A stretch of DNA of 64,000 nucleotides from an uncultured Lachnospiraceae bacterium (GTDB lineage: Bacteria; Bacillota; Clostridia; Lachnospirales; Lachnospiraceae): positions 1 to 64,000 of the forward strand of contig CAJUES010000005.1 in NCBI GenBank assembly GCA_910585765.1, in the 5' to 3' direction. Shown here in pieces: positions 49,410-58,148 of this stretch (positions are counted from its first letter, which is position 1; every line of letters starts with the position of its first letter). Below the pieces are notes generated by a model. That model saw only the letters and a program-made list of their open reading frames with translations, ran no database searches and was not told where the DNA came from. Made by a program: the position numbers and the translations under genes.

Positions 49410-50227
49410 GGAGTAGTCTGGCAGGGCTGTGGCAGTCGAGACAGCTGATCTGGAAACTGGCAAAAAACGATTTCAAGAACCGCTTTGCAGGCTCGTATAT
49501 GGGGCGTGTCTGGGCGTTTGCACAGCCTGTCGTGACTGTGCTGCTGTACTGGTTTGTGTTTGGATATATCATGATGCCGGACAAGAAAGAGATGCTGACG
49601 GCAGGGGCGGAAGCGCCGTATGTGCTGTGGCTGACGGCGGGGCTTGTGCCCTGGTTCTATTTCAGCGAGGCGCTCAGCAACGGGACGACATCCCTTCTCG
49701 AGTACAGTTATCTGGTGAAAAAAGTGGTATTCCAGATCCGCATCATACCGATGGTCAAGCTGATCGCCGCATCCTTTATCCACCTATTTTTCGTGGCGTT
49801 CATGCTGGTGCTGTATGTGTGCTACGGCTACACGCCCGATCTGTATCTGCTGCAGCTGCCGTATTTTAGTTTCTGCCTGCTCATGCTGGTGCTGGCGCTG
49901 AGCTACACAACCTGTGCGGTCGCGGTCTTTTTCAGGGATCTGATGCAGATCGTCAACATCATCCTGCAGGTCGGCATGTGGGCGACACCGATCCTGTGGA
50001 ATATCAGATTTCTTGACGGGAAGCCGCTGCTGCAGGGGATCATCAAGTGCAATCCGGTCTTTTACATTGTCAATGGTTACAGGAACGCCATGTTTGCCGA
50101 CACGTGGTTCTGGCAGGATTCCATGGGAGCTATGACCGTGTATTTCTGGGTTGTCACCGCTGTGCTGTTCGCGGTGGGGACGCTGATCTTTAGAAGGCTC
50201 AAAGTGCATTTTGCCGATGTGCTGTGA
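49406..50227 (+). CDS. Polysaccharide ABC exporter permease, Wzm/TagG-like
   Basis: Membrane subunit of 273 residues with six predicted segments (about 35-60, 75-100, 120-145, 155-180, 185-205, 245-265). ABC-2 family features include FKNRFAGSYMGRVWAFAQP near the N-terminus and an N-terminal interface helix. Known members export lipid-linked O-antigen, teichoic acids or rhamnan. It is coupled to rmlC and followed by the ATPase with a polysaccharide-binding domain. Confidence 0.93.
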   Translation: MRSSLAGLWQSRQLIWKLAKNDFKNRFAGSYMGRVWAFAQPVVTVLLYWFVFGYIMMPDKKEMLTAGAEAPYVLWLTAGLVPWFYFSEALSNGTTSLLEYSYLVKKVVFQIRIIPMVKLIAASFIHLFFVAFMLVLYVCYGYTPDLYLLQLPYFSFCLLMLVLALSYTTCAVAVFFRDLMQIVNIILQVGMWATPILWNIRFLDGKPLLQGIIKCNPVFYIVNGYRNAMFADTWFWQDSMGAMTVYFWVVTAVLFAVGTLIFRRLKVHFADVL

Positions 50228-50298
50228 TGCGGCACACGGACACCCGACGCATAAAAAGACGATCCAGGTGCCAGGAGCGCCGAAATACAGGGGGAACT

Positions 50299-51630
50299 AT
50301 GGAAGACAAACAGCTGCGAAAAGAAGAAGGCGGTGTGGATGCCGGGACTGCGATCGCGGTGTCGCACGTCAGCAAGACGTATAAACTCTATGACAAGCCG
50401 ATGGACAGGCTCAAGGAAGCCTTGAAGCTGACCAGGCAGCAGAAATACCGCGAGGCGCATGCGCTGTCAGACATCAGCTTTGATGTCGGGCAGGGGGAGT
50501 GCGTCGGGATCATCGGGACAAACGGTTCCGGCAAGTCTACGATCCTAAAGATTATAACGGGTGTCCTCAATCCCACGAGCGGCAGCGTCGCTGTCAACGG
50601 GCGGATCTCTGCGCTGTTGGAGCTGGGCGCCGGTTTTAACATGGAGTATACGGGGATCGAGAACATCTATCTCAACGGCACGATGAACGGTTTTTCGAAT
50701 GAAGAGATCGACGCGAGGATGCAGGATATCCTGGATTTTGCGGATATCGGCGACTATGTGCGCCAGCCGGTGAAGACGTACTCGAGCGGTATGTTTGTGC
50801 GCCTCGCCTTCTCGGTGGCGATCAACATCGACCCGGAGATCCTGATCGTCGATGAGGCGCTTTCCGTCGGCGATGTGTTTTTCCAGGCGAAGTGCTATCA
50901 CAAGTTCGAGGAGTTCAAAAAGATGGGCAAGACGATCATGATCGTGAGCCATGACCTGAGCAGCATCGCGAAATACTGTGACAGGGTGATCCTGCTCAAC
51001 CAGGGCGTGAAGCTCGGGGAGGGCTCCCCGAAAGCGATGATCGATGACTACAAGCGCGTCCTGGTGGGACAGTATGAGCTGCCGACGTCAAAGAAGGAGC
51101 AGAATCTCATAGGCGACGAGGAGATCCAGGACGCGGTGCACAGGCAGGCTGCCGCCGCAAAGCGCGGGGACGCGCAGGACTCAAAGGCGCTGGAGTACGG
51201 CACGAAGGAAGCCGAGATCGAGGAGATCTATCTGACGGACGACCGCGGGACGAGGACCAATTCGATCTTGAAGGGACTGCCCTTCCAGATCCACATGCGG
51301 GTGCGGTTTGACCGGGATCTGCCGGCGCCGATCTTTGCCTTTTCGTTCAAGACGGCAAAGGGCACGGAGATCACGGGGACGAACACGATGTTTGAGAAGG
51401 CGTTCCTCGAACCGGTGAAAGCCGGCGACACGAAGGCGGTCTGCTTTTCGCAGAAGATGTCGCTGCAGGGCGGTGAGTACCTGCTCTCCTTTGGCGTGAC
51501 AGGGTATGAGGGAGATGATTTCAAGGTGTATCACAGACTTTACGATGCCATCGACGTGACCGTTGTGTCCGACAAGAACACCGTGGGATATTACGACATG
51601 GACTCGGCAGTCGAGGTCAAAAGCGTGTAG
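50299..51630 (+). CDS. Polysaccharide ABC exporter ATPase with C-terminal binding domain, Wzt-like
   Basis: ATPase subunit of 443 residues. The N-terminal ABC domain (about 1-250) has Walker A GTNGSGKST, signature SSGMFVRLAFSVAI and Walker B EILIVDEALSVGD. A C-terminal Wzt_C domain (about 300-440) includes TNSILKGLPFQIHMR and GTEITGTNTMF; in Escherichia coli O9a and related systems this domain recognises the chain end, and export then requires a terminal modification. Start at 50299 follows AGGGGGAAC; an overlapping GTG at 50224 would add 25 basic residues and is less likely. Directly followed by the WbdD-like gene. Confidence 0.93.
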   Translation: MEDKQLRKEEGGVDAGTAIAVSHVSKTYKLYDKPMDRLKEALKLTRQQKYREAHALSDISFDVGQGECVGIIGTNGSGKSTILKIITGVLNPTSGSVAVNGRISALLELGAGFNMEYTGIENIYLNGTMNGFSNEEIDARMQDILDFADIGDYVRQPVKTYSSGMFVRLAFSVAINIDPEILIVDEALSVGDVFFQAKCYHKFEEFKKMGKTIMIVSHDLSSIAKYCDRVILLNQGVKLGEGSPKAMIDDYKRVLVGQYELPTSKKEQNLIGDEEIQDAVHRQAAAAKRGDAQDSKALEYGTKEAEIEEIYLTDDRGTRTNSILKGLPFQIHMRVRFDRDLPAPIFAFSFKTAKGTEITGTNTMFEKAFLEPVKAGDTKAVCFSQKMSLQGGEYLLSFGVTGYEGDDFKVYHRLYDAIDVTVVSDKNTVGYYDMDSAVEVKSV

Positions 51631-51711
51631 ACGCGCGCCGCGGCGTGTTGAGATCAGATAAGGAACTGATGGAAAATGATGGAGTAAGCAATATCGGGGG
51701 TGAAGAGGAGC

Positions 51712-53811
51712 ATGGCAGAGGAGACACAGGTGAGACTGGAGAAGATCGGCAGTGTCACGATGGATTACACGTATTATACGGGACAGGATCTGTATTCGGA
51801 TGGCGATATCGAGGACAAGATGCTTGACATTGCCATGTACAATCCGCCGGAGGATTTTCCCAAGATCATCGAGGCGGAGCGGAGCTGGCCTGTTTTTTAT
51901 CATTTCTCGCCGCTTCGGACAAATATCATAGACTGGATCCCGTTCAGGAAAACGGATAAGGTGCTCGAGATCGGCGCAGGGTGCGGTGCGATCTCGGGGG
52001 CGCTTGCAAGGAGGGCAGGCAGTGTCACCTGCATCGACCTGTCCAAAAAGCGCAGCATGGTCAACGCCTACCGCAACCGCAACGCGGACAATATCACGAT
52101 CATGGTCGGCAACTTCAAGGACATCGAGCCGCATCTCGACGAGGACTACGACTATGTGCTGCTGATCGGCGTCTTTGAGTACGGGCAGGCGTACATCGGC
52201 GGGGAGAATCCCTACGAGGATTTTCTGCGGATCTGCGACCGCCACAGGAAGCTTGACGGGCGTCTGGTTATTGCGATCGAAAACAAGTTCGGTCTCAAGT
52301 ACTGGGCAGGCTGCCGCGAGGATCATCTGGGGACGTATTTTTCCGGGATCGAGGGGTACCATGCAGGCGGTTCGGCAAGGACTTTCACGCGGCGAGGCCT
52401 GGAAAAACTTCTTGACAAGGCAGGGATCCACGAGTATTCCTTTTACTATCCATATCCTGATTACAAATTTGTGACGACGATCTACTCTGACCAGTATCTT
52501 CCGAAAAAAGGTGAGCTCAGCAATAATTTGAGGAATTTTGACAGGGAGAGGGTGCTGCTGTTCGATGAAAAACAGGTGTTTGACGAGATCATAGACGAGA
52601 ATGAGTTCCCGCTTTTCTCAAATTCGTACCTGCTGGTGGTCGGCGGTGCGCCCAATGTGATCTACACAAAGTTCTCCAACGACAGGGTTGCAAAGTGGGC
52701 GATCCGCACTTCCATCGTCAGGGAGATGCCGGGGCATGTGCATGTGGAGAAGCTGCCGGACACGGAGGCGGCATGCAGGCATCTGCTGAGCACAAAGCAG
52801 GCGTGCGAGCAGCTTTCTGCGCGGTATGAGAACACGAAGATCGATATCAATCAGTGCACCGTCATCGGCGGCGACGTCAAAAACGGGCTGTCCTTTGAGT
52901 ACTGCAGGGGGGAGACACTGGAAAATCTGCTCGACGAGTGTCTGGTGCGGACGGATGTGGCGGGCTTCAAGTCACTGATCCAGGAGTATATGCACTGGGT
53001 CCACTACAACGAGGATACCCATGCAGTCAGCAATTTTGACTTTATCTTTCCCAATATTCTCGTGGACGGGAAGCGGTGGCATGTCATTGACTACGAGTGG
53101 ACTTTCGACAGACATATCGAGGCGAAGGACATCGCATTCCGCGCCTTCTACAACTATACATTGGGCGGGGAGATGCGAAAGGCGTGCGGGGATCTTCTGA
53201 TGAAGGACATCCTGGGATTTACGGATGAGGAGATCAGAGCCGCGGTCGAGGAGGAGAAGGAATTTCAGCTGCGCATCACGGGCAGCCGCGCATCGGCGGG
53301 ACGTATGCGGGAGCTGATCGGCAACAGGGCGTACGCGCTCGACGGCATGTTGAAATACTGCAATCATGCGGATCTAAAATACATCACGCAAATCTTTGTG
53401 GATTACGGAGAGGGGTTCACGGAGGAGAATTCCGTGAGGCTCCGGGACTGTTTTTCGCTCGGGCGGTATCTGAAACTGGAGTACGATATCCCGGATGCGG
53501 CTGTGAGGATCCGGATCGATCCGTGCACATATCCGTGCGTGGTGGATATCCGTGAGATCAAGGCGGGGGACAGGATCTACACGGCGGATGTCATCGAGGT
53601 GAACGGCAGATGGCAGGAGTGCGGCTCGATCGTGTTTGACGATGAGGATCCCAATCTTGCGATTGATGTCGTGGGCGGGAGTCATCTTTCTGTGGATATG
53701 GATGTGCTGGAGCTTACGCCGGCGTTTGCCAGACAGCTTGTGCAGACTGCCGTGAAAGAAAATTTTGTCACAAAAACAAAGGGGTTTCTAAAGACAAAGT
53801 TGAGAGGGTAA
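51712..53811 (+). CDS. Methyltransferase/kinase-like bifunctional protein, WbdD-like chain terminator candidate
   Basis: Protein of 699 residues. The N-terminal SAM-dependent methyltransferase has motif I LEIGAGCGA (about 85-93), CIDLSKKRS and the motif IV region YDYVLLIGVFEY. A kinase-like domain follows: strands with a Lys-containing IYTKFSND, a hinge-like FEYCRGETLENLL, a catalytic-loop-like NFDFIFPNIL (D443, N448) and a DFG-like VIDYEW (D460). A C-terminal segment of about 200 residues is unassigned. This domain order matches WbdD, which methylates and phosphorylates the O-antigen terminus and works with Wzm/Wzt. Start at 51712 follows GAAGAGGAG. Alternative: two unrelated activities in one chain. 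Confidence 0.75.
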   Translation: MAEETQVRLEKIGSVTMDYTYYTGQDLYSDGDIEDKMLDIAMYNPPEDFPKIIEAERSWPVFYHFSPLRTNIIDWIPFRKTDKVLEIGAGCGAISGALARRAGSVTCIDLSKKRSMVNAYRNRNADNITIMVGNFKDIEPHLDEDYDYVLLIGVFEYGQAYIGGENPYEDFLRICDRHRKLDGRLVIAIENKFGLKYWAGCREDHLGTYFSGIEGYHAGGSARTFTRRGLEKLLDKAGIHEYSFYYPYPDYKFVTTIYSDQYLPKKGELSNNLRNFDRERVLLFDEKQVFDEIIDENEFPLFSNSYLLVVGGAPNVIYTKFSNDRVAKWAIRTSIVREMPGHVHVEKLPDTEAACRHLLSTKQACEQLSARYENTKIDINQCTVIGGDVKNGLSFEYCRGETLENLLDECLVRTDVAGFKSLIQEYMHWVHYNEDTHAVSNFDFIFPNILVDGKRWHVIDYEWTFDRHIEAKDIAFRAFYNYTLGGEMRKACGDLLMKDILGFTDEEIRAAVEEEKEFQLRITGSRASAGRMRELIGNRAYALDGMLKYCNHADLKYITQIFVDYGEGFTEENSVRLRDCFSLGRYLKLEYDIPDAAVRIRIDPCTYPCVVDIREIKAGDRIYTADVIEVNGRWQECGSIVFDDEDPNLAIDVVGGSHLSVDMDVLELTPAFARQLVQTAVKENFVTKTKGFLKTKLRG

Positions 53812-53848
53812 TGTGGGAAGTGATTCCCGGAGTGGGGGATTTGCTGAT

Positions 53849-55936
53849 ATGTTTGGAAAGATAAAGGATGCCATACAGGGCAGATTATATAAGAAATGTA
53901 TCAATGAGTACGAGAGGGCGTTGCGCTGCCAGACAGACCCGTATCTGCTGTGGATCAAGGAAAATGAGCAGGCGTTCGCGGCGGAGACGCCCGGGGAGCA
54001 GCGGGTAGCGTTTGACATCGTGTATATGCAGGAGTGCGGCAGGGATTTTTCCCTGTCGGGTTTCGACAAGGAGTACATTTTGTTTGTGTCGGATGAGGGC
54101 AGGATCGCGGCGGAGGTCTATCATGAGATCCCGCGGTATTTCGAGAAGCATGCGGATGTGAACATCGTCTATGCCGACGAGGATACCTGGATGCTCGAGG
54201 CGAAAAAGGAAGTGGACAGGGATCTGGTGAACGATGAGAGCGCACACAGGATCTTTCCGTGGACCAAACCGATGTGGTCGCCGGACACACTGATGTCCTT
54301 CCTGTATTTCGGCAATATTTTTGCGATCCGCAGGGAGGCGTACCTCGGGCTCGAATGGCTTGGGGACAGCGATTACCGCAAGAATATATACGATTTTGTG
54401 CTCAAGGCGACAGAGCTTGGGAAGCGCCCCGGGCACATCGAGAAGATCCTTTTTCACGCCTACGAGAGGGGAAGCAGCAGGGAGGAGATCGAGGACAGGC
54501 TCATGCACAGGACGGATCTGATCGGCGCGGGGAGGGCGTATGACGCTATCCGTGAGCGCGCTTTTGCAAGGCGCGGTCTGAGAGGGCGGATGGTCGTGGA
54601 TGCGAAGACACAGATCTCCTATCCGGTCTACGAGCTGCCGGATCAGCCGCTTGTCAGCATCATCATCCCCTCGAAGGACAACCCGGAGGCGCTCAGACAG
54701 TGCATACGCTCGGTCTACGCGCATACGGATTACCCGAATTATGAGATCATTGTCGTCGACAACGGAAGCACTGCGCGGGTGCGCGTCGGGTTGGAAAATT
54801 TCAGGCAGGAGTGCCCGTTTACGTATCTGTATGTGCCGATGGAATTTAACTTTTCCCATATGTGCAATATCGGCGTGCGCGAGTCTAAGGGAGAGTTCAT
54901 TTTACTGCTGAATGACGACATGGAGGTGATCGAGGATACATGGCTCACCAGGATGGCGGGTCAGGCTTCCCTGAAACATGTCGGATCTGTCGGGGCAAAG
55001 CTTCTGTACCCGGATTCAACGTTGATACAGCACGCCGGGATCAGCAACACGCTGTACGGTCCCGGACACAAACTCAAGAAGATGGATGACAGCATGTCCT
55101 ATTATTATGGAAGGAACCGCTTCGTGTATGACCTGATCGGTGTCACGGCGGCATGCCTTATGATGCGCAGGAGTTATTATCTGGCGATAGGAGGACTGTT
55201 CGAGGGGCTCGCCGTGGCATATAATGATGTGGATCTGTGTTTCAGGCTGTGCAGCAAGGGGCTGTACAATGTCCAGAGAAACGATGTTGTGCTGTACCAC
55301 CACGAGTCGCTCAGCCGCGGGGATGACCTCCAGGATGAGACAAAGCTGAAACGCCTGCTGGCGGAGAAGGATGTCCTGTACAGGAGACACCCGAAATTTT
55401 ACAGGAAGGATCCGTTTATCGGGACACTTTTGAACAGCGGGGAGCCGGAGTACAGCTGCCGTTGGCTGGAGCGGTATGAGCTCTTTAACATATTTGACTC
55501 CGATGATATGCTCGCCGAATCCAAGAAGCTCCCGGCACAGGATAAAATGAATCAGGCGATCATGATCACGGTGGAGGACTGCGGCAGGGAGAACTTTGCG
55601 AAGGCAGTGACCAGGAACGGACAGAAGAAAAAGACCTATTACCTCATCAAGGGCTGGGCATATGTGCCGGGCGTGGACAATGCGCGCTACCGCTTCAAGA
55701 TCCTGCTGGTGAACAGCGCCGGCAAGGTGTGGGAGCTGCCGGTGCAGAGGCGGTACCGCAAGGATGTGGAGGCGATCCTGCCGGACGAGACGAATGTGAA
55801 ACTGACAGGCTTCTGCAACTGGATCTTTGAGGGCGCGCTGCCGCCGGATACGTATGAGCTGTGGATGACCGCGAAGGACGGCTGCTCCAGACAGCGGTTG
55901 TATCGGAGTATGGAGAAAACGTTGACGATCGAATAG
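53849..55936 (+). CDS. Long GT2 glycosyltransferase with degenerate first domain
   Basis: Protein of 695 residues. A canonical GT2 domain lies at about 265-500 (LVSIIIPSKDNPEALR, VVDNGSTARV, LLLNDDMEV, GAKLLYPD, YNDVDLCFRL). The N-terminal part (about 90-260) resembles the acceptor half of another GT2 domain (IVYADEDTW and WSPDTLMSFLYFGNIFAIR) but lacks the nucleotide-binding first strands. A C-terminal region of about 130 residues is unassigned. Start at 53849 after GTGGGGGA; a GTG at 53813 with AGAGGG upstream is an alternative. Likely a polymer glycosyltransferase. Confidence 0.85.
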   Translation: MFGKIKDAIQGRLYKKCINEYERALRCQTDPYLLWIKENEQAFAAETPGEQRVAFDIVYMQECGRDFSLSGFDKEYILFVSDEGRIAAEVYHEIPRYFEKHADVNIVYADEDTWMLEAKKEVDRDLVNDESAHRIFPWTKPMWSPDTLMSFLYFGNIFAIRREAYLGLEWLGDSDYRKNIYDFVLKATELGKRPGHIEKILFHAYERGSSREEIEDRLMHRTDLIGAGRAYDAIRERAFARRGLRGRMVVDAKTQISYPVYELPDQPLVSIIIPSKDNPEALRQCIRSVYAHTDYPNYEIIVVDNGSTARVRVGLENFRQECPFTYLYVPMEFNFSHMCNIGVRESKGEFILLLNDDMEVIEDTWLTRMAGQASLKHVGSVGAKLLYPDSTLIQHAGISNTLYGPGHKLKKMDDSMSYYYGRNRFVYDLIGVTAACLMMRRSYYLAIGGLFEGLAVAYNDVDLCFRLCSKGLYNVQRNDVVLYHHESLSRGDDLQDETKLKRLLAEKDVLYRRHPKFYRKDPFIGTLLNSGEPEYSCRWLERYELFNIFDSDDMLAESKKLPAQDKMNQAIMITVEDCGRENFAKAVTRNGQKKKTYYLIKGWAYVPGVDNARYRFKILLVNSAGKVWELPVQRRYRKDVEAILPDETNVKLTGFCNWIFEGALPPDTYELWMTAKDGCSRQRLYRSMEKTLTIE

Positions 55937-55967
55937 GACAGGATCACGGATATTGAGATGAAAATGG

Positions 55968-58142
55968 ATGCATATGAATCAAAATCAATATGAACAGGAA
56001 CTTTTTGCACAAAGGACGCCGTACCTGCAGTGGCTGAAACAGCAGGAGACAACGCTGGCCAGACAGTATGGGCAGCAGCTGGAACAGGGTGCTTTAGGGA
56101 AGCAGATACACACGCTTCCCTTTTCTTCGTGTATGGACCATATGAATGACGTCGGGCATGCCCGGGATCATTCTTTTGCGGAATTTCAGGGCGACAGGAT
56201 CTATCTGTTTGCAAGGGACGCGGGCAGACTGTCCCCGTATGCAAAAGCCGTGTTCGCAAAAGCCTTTTTGGATGACGCCGATGTCGTGCTGGCGTATGCG
56301 GATGAGGATTACAGCGGAAGTCTCAGGGAACTGTACGGGATCGGGGAGGCAGACCGGCAGTCCGGTGCGCGCTACCGAGGCGCGCCGTGGTTCAAGCCCG
56401 GCTTTTCACCGGACACTCTCGTCTCCTTTTTCTATGTCGGCAGTGTGTTTGCCGTCAGGGGCGACCGGATCCTGGAGGTGACGGGAAAGTACGGCAGCGA
56501 TATCAGCCTTCATGAGCTTGTCTACAGGATCTTTATGGAGGCGCTTGGCAGGAGAAGGCAGGGTGTGACATGCGGGATCGCCCACTTACCATACACGCTG
56601 TACACCAATGACAGCCTTGCGGATAAGGATCGGACCGAGGGCGATGGGAAGATCCGTCTGCTGTACCGGGCAGAGGAGCGCTGCAAGGGGGCTGACAATG
56701 ATAAAATATCGATTGTTATTCCTAGTAAGGACAATGCAGACGTGCTACGGAAATGCCTGGAAACGCTGGTTCAATATACGGATTACAGCTGTTATGAGGT
56801 CATCGTCGTGGACAATGGCAGCAGCCCGGAGCAGAGGGCGCGCATATCACGTGTGATCGAAACGCTGAAAACGAAAAAGAGCGGTCTTGCCGTCCACTAT
56901 CTGTATCGGGAGCGCGCGTTCAATTTTTCGGCGATGTGCAATGCGGGCGCGCGGCAGGCGTCCGGGGCGTACCTGCTGTTTCTGAATGATGATATCGAGA
57001 TCCTGGGCGGCGCGGACGGCGGACAGTGGCTTGACAGGATGCTGGCGTACGGGAGGAAGTCCCATGTGGGGGCGGTCGGCGCGAAGCTGTACTATCCGCC
57101 CGGACAAGGGGAGCGCGGCTGTCATAAGATCCAGCATGCGGGGATCACCAACATGGGGATCGGGCCGGCGCACAAGCTCGGCGGCATGGCGGACGAGGGG
57201 TGTCTGTACCATGGGCACAACACGCAGAATTATGATATGCTCGCAGTCACGGCGGCGTGTATGCTGATCCGCCGATCTGTCTTTGACAGTGCAGGCGGTT
57301 TTGACGAGGACTTTCCGGTGGCGTACAATGACGTGGAGCTCTGCTTCCGGCTTTATCAGATGGGGTATTTCAACGTGCAGGTCAACGAGGCGGTGCTGAT
57401 CCACCACGAGTCCCTCAGCAGGGGGCAGGACACTTTGCCGGAGAGACAGCGGCGGTTGGCTGGCGAGAAGCAGAAGCTCTATCAAAAATATCCGTTATTG
57501 AATGCGGCGGATCCTTTCTACAGCCCGCATCTGGTGCAGTGGAGGCGGGATGTGGAGTATAACACGGGATATTTATACGCCTTTGACCGACAGGCGGAGC
57601 CCGTTATGCGCGGGTGTGACAGGGCGGCAAAAAAAAGAGAGCGATCGTTGTTTAAAAGGGCGCACATCAGGGATATGCTGTGTGAGAAGTGCGCGCCTGC
57701 GGCAAAACTGTACGACCGTCTGACAGGGTACTGCGACATGATGTTCCACATTGATAACATTCGCTATGGAGACGGCATAACCGACGGTAAAACGACAGAT
57801 AATAATACGGATGATATGGTAGTGATCGAGGGATGGAGCGCGGTCAGGAACGCGGACAACGCAGATCTGCCCCGAAGGCTCTGGCTCATCGGCGCGGAGT
57901 CTTGCTGCGCATATGAGTTCGACATAGCGCCGAAACTGAGGGAGGACGTAGCGGCGGTCCTGGAGGAGGGCGCGGGGAACCGCACAAAAAACACGGCACT
58001 CTCGGGCATACAGGTGAACATCGCGATAAGCACGTTAAAGCCGGGCACATACGGTATCGGTGTGGTCTGCAACAACAAGCTGGTCTGTGATCAGGAGAAG
58101 TATGTTGCCATACCGGATAAAAATACGGAAGGAAAGGTGTGA
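55968..58142 (+). CDS. Long GT2 glycosyltransferase, paralogue of the preceding gene
   Basis: Protein of 724 residues with the same layout as its neighbour. The N-terminal degenerate GT2-like part (about 70-175) has YADEDY and FSPDTLVSFFYVGSVFAVR. A canonical GT2 domain covers about 244-490 (ISIVIPSKDNADVLRK, VVDNGSSPEQ, LFLNDDIEI, YNDVELCFRLY). The C-terminal 230 residues are unassigned and may be lectin-like or structural. Start at 55968 or 55974; the ribosome site is weak. The two genes probably add different sugars or successive residues of the repeating unit. Confidence 0.85.
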   Translation: MHMNQNQYEQELFAQRTPYLQWLKQQETTLARQYGQQLEQGALGKQIHTLPFSSCMDHMNDVGHARDHSFAEFQGDRIYLFARDAGRLSPYAKAVFAKAFLDDADVVLAYADEDYSGSLRELYGIGEADRQSGARYRGAPWFKPGFSPDTLVSFFYVGSVFAVRGDRILEVTGKYGSDISLHELVYRIFMEALGRRRQGVTCGIAHLPYTLYTNDSLADKDRTEGDGKIRLLYRAEERCKGADNDKISIVIPSKDNADVLRKCLETLVQYTDYSCYEVIVVDNGSSPEQRARISRVIETLKTKKSGLAVHYLYRERAFNFSAMCNAGARQASGAYLLFLNDDIEILGGADGGQWLDRMLAYGRKSHVGAVGAKLYYPPGQGERGCHKIQHAGITNMGIGPAHKLGGMADEGCLYHGHNTQNYDMLAVTAACMLIRRSVFDSAGGFDEDFPVAYNDVELCFRLYQMGYFNVQVNEAVLIHHESLSRGQDTLPERQRRLAGEKQKLYQKYPLLNAADPFYSPHLVQWRRDVEYNTGYLYAFDRQAEPVMRGCDRAAKKRERSLFKRAHIRDMLCEKCAPAAKLYDRLTGYCDMMFHIDNIRYGDGITDGKTTDNNTDDMVVIEGWSAVRNADNADLPRRLWLIGAESCCAYEFDIAPKLREDVAAVLEEGAGNRTKNTALSGIQVNIAISTLKPGTYGIGVVCNNKLVCDQEKYVAIPDKNTEGKV

Positions 58143-58148
58143 AGCAAA

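Noticed and set aside
50224..50298. GTG at 50224 as start of the Wzt-like ATPase
   Set aside because: It adds a highly basic 25-residue stretch not expected in the family, and AGGGGGAAC supports the ATG at 50299.
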